This document shows, in pieces, positions 58,208-64,000 of a DNA stretch of 64,000 nucleotides (positions are counted from its first letter, which is position 1; each line of letters opens with the position of its first letter). The stretch is from Magicicada septendecula. Its lineage: Eukaryota; Arthropoda; Insecta; Hemiptera; Cicadidae. A program made the position numbers and the translations under genes. The notes under the pieces are model-generated. The model saw only the letters and a program-made list of their open reading frames with translations. It made no database searches and was not told where the DNA came from. The DNA lies in assembly GCA_034769895.1 (NCBI GenBank), contig CM068373.1, positions 280,023,158 through 280,087,157 of the forward strand, read 5' to 3'.

Positions 58208-58929
58208 TCCCTACACACCACCCTTACTACAAAATTTCACCATCACCTATTTACTCTCCATTTACATTACTATCAGAATGATCAATATTGCACACCACTA
58301 TATAAAAATTATTCCGATATATATTATTAATCGGAATAATTTTTATATAGTGGTGTGCAATATTGATCATTCTGATTGTGATTTCAACCACTAACACAAA
58401 TTTATTCATTAAATGTCTATTTACATTACTCTCACTTTCTCTACCTATATGCACTCTCACTACTGTGTCCCTACTACTACCCTGTTTCTGTATTATTTTT
58501 ATTCCAAAATTCTTATTTTGTCTAACTCCCGTTAAATTACCTTTGATTGACTCAATGCCTTATTAAAATAATTATTACCCAAACTCCATCTTTTACAACA
58601 TTTTACATTAATATGATCATTGAAAACTACACTAGAAAATTCATCACTTACCTCATAATAACAATATAACTCAACACCTAAACATATTGTATGTTTAATC
58701 ACTTACTATTCATCATAGAATCTAAATCTCAAAAAATCATTTAAATTCATTACCAAAATTCAGAATATAATGCACAACATGATGTAATACACAAATACAT
58801 TGACATCAACACACAAAAATATACAATCCAAATTATTATCTGTTATCATTTACCATAATCATTTCATACTACAATCCATGTCGAAACCACACTATTCACA
58901 TAATTAAATGTTCATGAACAATAAAACAT
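58208..58929 (-). other. E3 noncoding stretch with a perfect hairpin
   Basis: A+T-rich sequence between the gag-like pseudogene and the RT relic. The only clear feature is the palindrome at 58272-58376. No protease motif was found. Confidence 0.6.
58272..58376. repeat. Perfect 47 bp-arm palindrome
   Basis: The left arm 58272-58318 and right arm 58330-58376 are exact inverted copies with an 11-base A/T loop. The arms contain TTGCACACCACTATA, shared with the MITE at 3504-3663. Confidence 0.9.
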
Positions 58930-60289
58930 TTACCCTCCATCATCGAATAACAATCTGATCTTACAACTACACAAATCATTTTTTAATAAATACATTATAT
59001 TATTACCATAAACATAATGATTATTTATTTTTTCATATTCTTCCACAATACTAACAGGATTATTCCATATTATTATATCATATAACGTGTCACCATCGAG
59101 TATAGTCATGTCACCTGTAGTATAATCTGTCACCACTAGGTAAGTTATAAATTCATCATTAACATCATCATCATCATCTACTGCTGCTATATCAGCTTCA
59201 ACGCAAGGTAAGATTTCAATATAATTATCCCCTCTCTCTACACCTAACCTTTCTACTAATTCTTTATAATTTCTGTCAACCTTAAATAACTTTATCTCCT
59301 CATCAACACACCACTCTCTTTCTAAATATCTCTCACCATAACTCCATATCACACTTTCTCTACTAACCCATGCAGAAGGTACTACACTAAAACACCTCCT
59401 GGCTTTTCCAGGAACCTCATTAAAATTCAAAGGACAATTTGAAGACACCATGTCTTCCAATAATAAAGGACTCTTGCCCTTCAGCAACAACAGTGAACGC
59501 CTTGGTTCACAATAAACCTGGGGAAAATTTAGTTACCTTCTGCCCCATATCCACAAGATAATTCTCTTCACACTCTCTCTCTAACTTATCAACACTCTCT
59601 AACATTCCATTTTCAAATTCTACTCCCACTATAATTTCATCAGCACTCTCAATATTCACAACCTTACTTTCTAACACCATATTTTTAATTATATTATAAT
59701 TTTTTTAACCCCTACTTACCTTATCGTCTTTATTTTTGTTTAATTGGTCTGTCTCTCTACCTTTTTCTACCCCCACTATTATCTCATTATCATCTACTTT
59801 ATTCATTGTAACGTTATTAATTATGTCATCTACTCTTGCGTTTTGTTCCTCAAATGCCTGATCTATTGATTCTAATATCTGTTCTTTTATATTCTCACAA
59901 CGTGTATTAATTTCATGAATATGCTGGTTAAAATTAAAATTTTGCTGTTTTATCTCCCCTCTCATCAACTTTATCTCATTATTTTGCATCTCAAATTTAT
60001 CATTCATTTTAGTATCACTAACGTCAAACCGACTGTTTACTTCATCAAACTTTACATTTTGCTCATTGAATTTCACATCTAACATTGTTTGTATCATTCT
60101 GAACATTTCATAATTATCGTCTTTTTTGTTTTCATACCGAGTTGAGATGGGTGTTACTTGGATCGTATTTAACTCAACTGATTCGGTTGCACTAGCTTCA
60201 CCAATTTGACTAACTGGGGGTGAGTGAACGCCCATCTCACTCGTAAATGTTTCGTCAGTTATGCTGACATCTACCTTTTTATCCGCCAT
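58930..60289 (-). pseudogene. Gag-like gene of E3, broken
   Basis: ATG at 60289 (MADKKVDVSITDETF...). The first open stretch runs to a TAA near 59705, with KFNEQNVKFDEVNSRFDVSD-type coiled-coil repeats. The frame continues in register after the stop (NIIKNMVLESKV..., EIIVGVEFENG). It is then lost by a one-base shift near 59517, and the last 186 codons (58930-59490) carry the C-terminal domain (EWCVDEEIKLFK, RNYKELVERL) ending RLLFDDGG. Homologous to the intact E1 and E2 proteins along its whole length. Nonfunctional copy. Confidence 0.75.
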
Positions 60290-60516
60290 CTCAGAATTTA
60301 TATTTTTCTTTTTCAAAATATTACTATGTAATATTATACAAACTTACTATCTAAAATATATTCTATTTAATCTGTTTTACTCCTACCACATATGATCATA
60401 ACATAACCTTATTATTTACGTATATTTCTAAGTGTCTCAGAATTTTCTATTACCTCAAATAACTGTTCCGCTCTTTCCAGTAGGCCTACTCCACATAAAA
60501 TAAAATTTTATGTCGA

Positions 60517-60538
60517 GTCCCTGTTCGCAAGGCGACAC
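60517..60538 (-). other. E3 degenerate primer-binding site
   Basis: The minus strand next to the 5' LTR reads TGTCGCCTTGCGAACAGGGA then C. The CGAACAGGGAC part equals the tRNA-Lys site of E2; the first half carries substitutions and two extra bases. Confidence 0.6.
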
Positions 60539-61197
60539 TGTAACCTTAATTACTTTATTGCTACTTTATTTTTGGTTTTAAATGTTGTTTACTTCCTATG
60601 GTAAACATTTCGTCCGAGCGCCATCTTTATACCAACAATGAAAAACTAAAATATGCTTACCTTTGGGCCAAGTTCATTTAAGCGAACCAGAAACAGCAGA
60701 ACTTGTTATTTGAAATAGATCACTCTTAATTTTGCTATTTACCAATGACATTACCTTTTATTTTAGTTACAACATACATTTATATTGTATCCTACTTTGT
60801 AACAGCGTACACTACTATTCGCCATGAGGCGTAGTACATCGAATCAAATTAGAAATTCTTTCCCATTAACATTTTTACATTTCCACCCAAAATGAACATA
60901 ATCAATCATATTTTAAATTATAGAATTATATATTGGCACAACCCAGCAATTCTTAAATTTAGATTTTCCATTCACGCAATCACACCCTCATTCATGCTGT
61001 ACAATTTCTTTATTTCCCAAATTGAGCTCATTTTTAATAAATCTAAAAAGAATACTGAAAATTCGGTTTTAGCCCTTATTAAATTTGGTTTTACCCCCAT
61101 TTGTTACTTAGCTGAATTGTCCAGAAGACTCCGCATTGTTCCACGCACTTTCATCGTAATTCTCACCAGATGTTATTTGAATTTATTTGTTATATAT
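60539..61197 (-). repeat. E3 5' LTR, interrupted
   Basis: Matches the first 660 bp of the 3' LTR (38165 onward) with scattered differences, then stops abruptly at TTATATAT. Confidence 0.88.
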
Positions 61198-64000
61198 TGT
61201 AATGGTACATATCTTCAACAAACCCTAATGAAGAAACATGATAAGAATAAATTATTTAATACTTAACACTATGATTAAAAGGGATGAGTCAGAGATAAAA
61301 GAATGGGTAATTAAAATAATAATACGATCAAACATATGAAAGTAATCATAAAAGTAACCTCTGATAAGAAAAAAGTAACAAGCAACGGACAGAAACGTTG
61401 AAAACAATGATACATGGCGATTTAACCATAATAACCCAATAGATGGTAAGTGAGAAAGTAGAACCAGCCCCAACATAAAAGAAAGGATATATAAATAATA
61501 ACAAATGAAGATGAAAGTAGAAACAGCCACAACACTAAAATAAGGATGTATGAATTGTAACAAGATAAATGGATAACTAGAACCAGCCCTAACACCTATG
61601 AAAGGATATATGGATCATCACCAAATGAAGTAAAAGCAGTAAAAGTGCACAACACCAGTGATAGACCAAGTGAAAAGAGACCAATCAATAATAATTGTAA
61701 ATAATGATGATAAATGTAAACCCAGACAAACAATTAAAATGAGAAGTGTTAAATCTCAATAACTTAAATTTTAGAAGGGTACACTAACCCAAATGAATAG
61801 AGATAACTATGACAAATCAATCTGATACAACATAAACTTGTTAATGGTATAATTGAACCTAGTAAAGTGAGAGATAGTGAATTAGAGTAATAATGAACAT
61901 TTTGTGAAATGAGAAAGAGAATTTAAGTAAGCAATACCCACCAGTAACACTTAAATCAAATATAGAGTGCAAGGTGATAGTTTTAAAATACCCAATTTAT
62001 ATAGAACCCCATTGATAGTGATAGACACTAATAAATCAGTGTAAAAGATTTAAGAGTGAATAGTGAAGGTGAGTGAAAGTTAATAATTGCTAAACACAGA
62101 AAGGACTGTGGCAATTAAAAGCAATTATCAGTGAACACCAGTGTACACGACAAACTAAACCAAAGTGTAGTAGGTTAAGTAATTAATAGAGTTCAGGTAG
62201 TAGTAGTATTGACTACTTATTATATTTTAATTTAAAGCCAGTAGTATTCTAAGTTGGCAAATAATATTATTACCAATGTATTTCAGAAAAAAATGACTAT
62301 TAGTGTGATAATACACAGTATAGATGATTGCTGAGGTACAGAGGTAAAACCAAATACTATTAATATAAAATGATAGGAAAAGGATTTAAATATAATATGG
62401 TAAAATGTTATTAAAGTTCCATGTTAATGACCTAATGTCATTTAGAATTAGTAATAAGGAAATATTTAATTAATGTTTATATGTTTACCTTTTATATTAT
62501 ATAATAATGATAACTCACTAAAGAGTATGAGGAGATGAAGAGAATGAACATTGTGAGTAATGACATGCAAATAATTATGTTTAATGAATAGAAATATGTC
62601 TGTGGGAGTCATGTAGACCATAAGACTAAATGTTATATGTTAAATAATAGGGAATAAGAAATAATAATTCCATTACAAACAAAAGCCATAATCAGAAACA
62701 AAATAAATACAGACAAATATAATGATACTAACAAAAGCAGTTATGACAATAGACAAACCAGAATGTGGAACTAATAAAATCACATACAATTACAATAGAA
62801 CAGACATAAAACCATTCAACAAATGAACAAATCATGTATAAAACAAATCAGAACCTATACAAGGGGGAAATAAAATGTAATCTCTGTAATTTAAGAAAAA
62901 TAGCCAATCGCTGTTTAGGCCTAGGCAAATGCCTAACTGTAAAACAACAAAAACTGCAATTTTTAAGAATTAAACTATAACATTAGCAAAACTAATGCAA
63001 GTAAACAAGAAAAGACGATTAGGCAATCATATTAAGAAAGAAATGTTAAAGTAATCATGTAAATTAAGAAAACTGTGTAATTAAACAATATCAACATAAC
63101 TGTCAAAATGTTAATACATCAGTAAACCCAACCTTATTGGATGTTAAATTAATCCTTGAAACAAAATACAAACAGTGGTGATGATATTTAATAATTAAAA
63201 TTGAATACCGAAGATTAATTGCATTCAGAAGATCTGTAACCATTTTAAATAAAAATTCAAATCTCCTAACAACGGTCTTAAGTCAAATTTAACCAATCAG
63301 AATCTTTGAGTTACCATGACAACAGCAGAATATTGACGATTTTCAGTTAGGAACGTTAGAATCTATAGTGACACTTACGAGGAGAGACGCCACGCCGTGA
63401 AGGGCCCAAAATTTTATTATAAAACAGTAAAAGTGACCATATTTTATGAAGTGAAGGACCATACTAACTGATGAGAGGATGATACATTCGACCCAGACCA
63501 AGGACCAGCTTAATTTAATCCAGATGTATTGAAAATAAGTAAATTAACAAGAAGAAGACACAAGGCGTACCTGAAGCCCAAGATTTGAAGAACGAAGAGT
63601 CAACATCGATGAACCCAACCTATATTAACTATTGACACTACACTTCCTAGCAACTGACGATAAGTATTGCTGAATTGATTAAATATCTGAAATAAATTCT
63701 CTTTCAAAATTCTCACTAAACTGTGAACTCTCACTATCATTAATGGTATTATTTTTTCAAGGATTGATAAAAGAAACATATTTTATCTATACTAACTAAA
63801 TGATTATAACCTATGTATTACACAAATGACACCATCACACACTTTAACACCACAACTTGAAATCTACTGTAAACCTTGTTCAATTTTAATTATCACGATT
63901 ATAAAGTGATATATTGTATTTAATTCTCTTGTTTTAAAACTTCTTTGTCGTACTTAAAAGGACTTATTTGGCAAATTTATTGAGTAAATAATAATCAGCG
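61198..64000. mobile_element. Probable further element inserted in the E3 LTR (incomplete)
   Basis: Sequence starting TGTAATGGTACATATC exactly where homology to the E3 LTR ends, so it looks like the terminus of another LTR element leaving the window on the right. It is A-rich on the plus strand, with no coding frame or known motif in 2.8 kb. A 60 bp tandem repeat sits at 61458-61640. The other end and target duplication are not visible. Confidence 0.4.
61458..61640 (+). repeat. Tandem repeat of about 60 bp, three units
   Basis: Units start near 61458, 61516 and 61577 with (G/C)TAGAA(C/A)CAGCC and continue through AACA(C)-AAA-GGAT-TAT to AATGAAG. A weaker fourth unit may follow. Confidence 0.7.

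Larger units (their letters stand above)
38165..61197 (-). mobile_element. LTR retroelement E3 (Ty3/gypsy-derived), host of nested insertions
   Basis: The 3' LTR is 38165-39319 and the 5' LTR starts at 60539 but is cut at about 61198. Its own internal sequence, minus E2 and the BEL element, is 39320-40477, 49584-49982 and 57675-60538 (about 4.4 kb). On the minus strand it holds a degraded primer-binding site, a broken gag-like gene, an RT relic, a hairpin-rich region, a 3' hairpin block and a polypurine tract. Related to E1 and E2 by LTR ends, gag-like C-terminus and 3' block. It is the oldest of the nest. Confidence 0.85.

Noticed and set aside
1-64000. CRISPR arrays, bacterial operons, rRNA genes
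   Set aside because: None seen; introns and retroelements show nuclear eukaryotic DNA.

Overview
The window is nuclear DNA of an arthropod, most likely an insect with a large, repeat-rich, A+T-rich genome. Coding exons are short and separated by kilobase introns with GT-AG borders. The transposons are typical of arthropods: BEL/Pao, Ty3/gypsy relatives, a Penelope-like element and pogo- and Mutator-like scraps. Species identity cannot be read from the sequence.

Two host genes are recognisable, lying head to head. On the minus strand (10701 down to 2002) are the first five coding exons of eIF3a, the large scaffold subunit of translation initiation factor 3; the rest lies left of the window. 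On the plus strand (33918-34683) are the first two coding exons of DENND10 (FAM45), a DENN-domain endosomal protein; its second intron runs past the right edge. The two genes are also head-to-head neighbours in human, so this looks like very old microsynteny.

The 23 kb between the start codons is almost entirely one giant inverted repeat: a left arm (11311-18824), a 422 bp spacer, and a right arm (19247-33535). Without later insertions both arms are about 7.5 kb and nearly identical. The right arm carries a 5'-truncated Penelope-like element (23157-25145) with an open RT/GIY-YIG frame and a hammerhead-ribozyme motif. It also carries a young LTR element, here called E1 (25898-31057).

From 38165 to the end lies a nest of retroelements inside the DENND10 intron. 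The oldest is E3 (38165 to about 61197). It is a decayed Ty3/gypsy-like element with a broken gag-like gene and a relic of reverse transcriptase. Into it jumped E2 (40478-49579), a pol-less relative with an intact gag-like ORF and an 18/18 tRNA-Lys primer-binding site, and a BEL/Pao element (49983-57669). E3's right LTR is cut at about 61198 by sequence that seems to be a further element leaving the window.

The most unusual signal is in E1, E2 and E3. Their sequences have diverged, yet they keep a hairpin beside the 3' polypurine tract whose stem changes in a compensatory way. E2 and E3 also share a region of about 0.6-0.7 kb of ordered hairpins with several paired compensatory changes. This suggests a selected RNA element in a family of largely pol-less LTR elements that encode a coiled-coil Gag-like protein ending in Asp-Asp-Gly-Gly.
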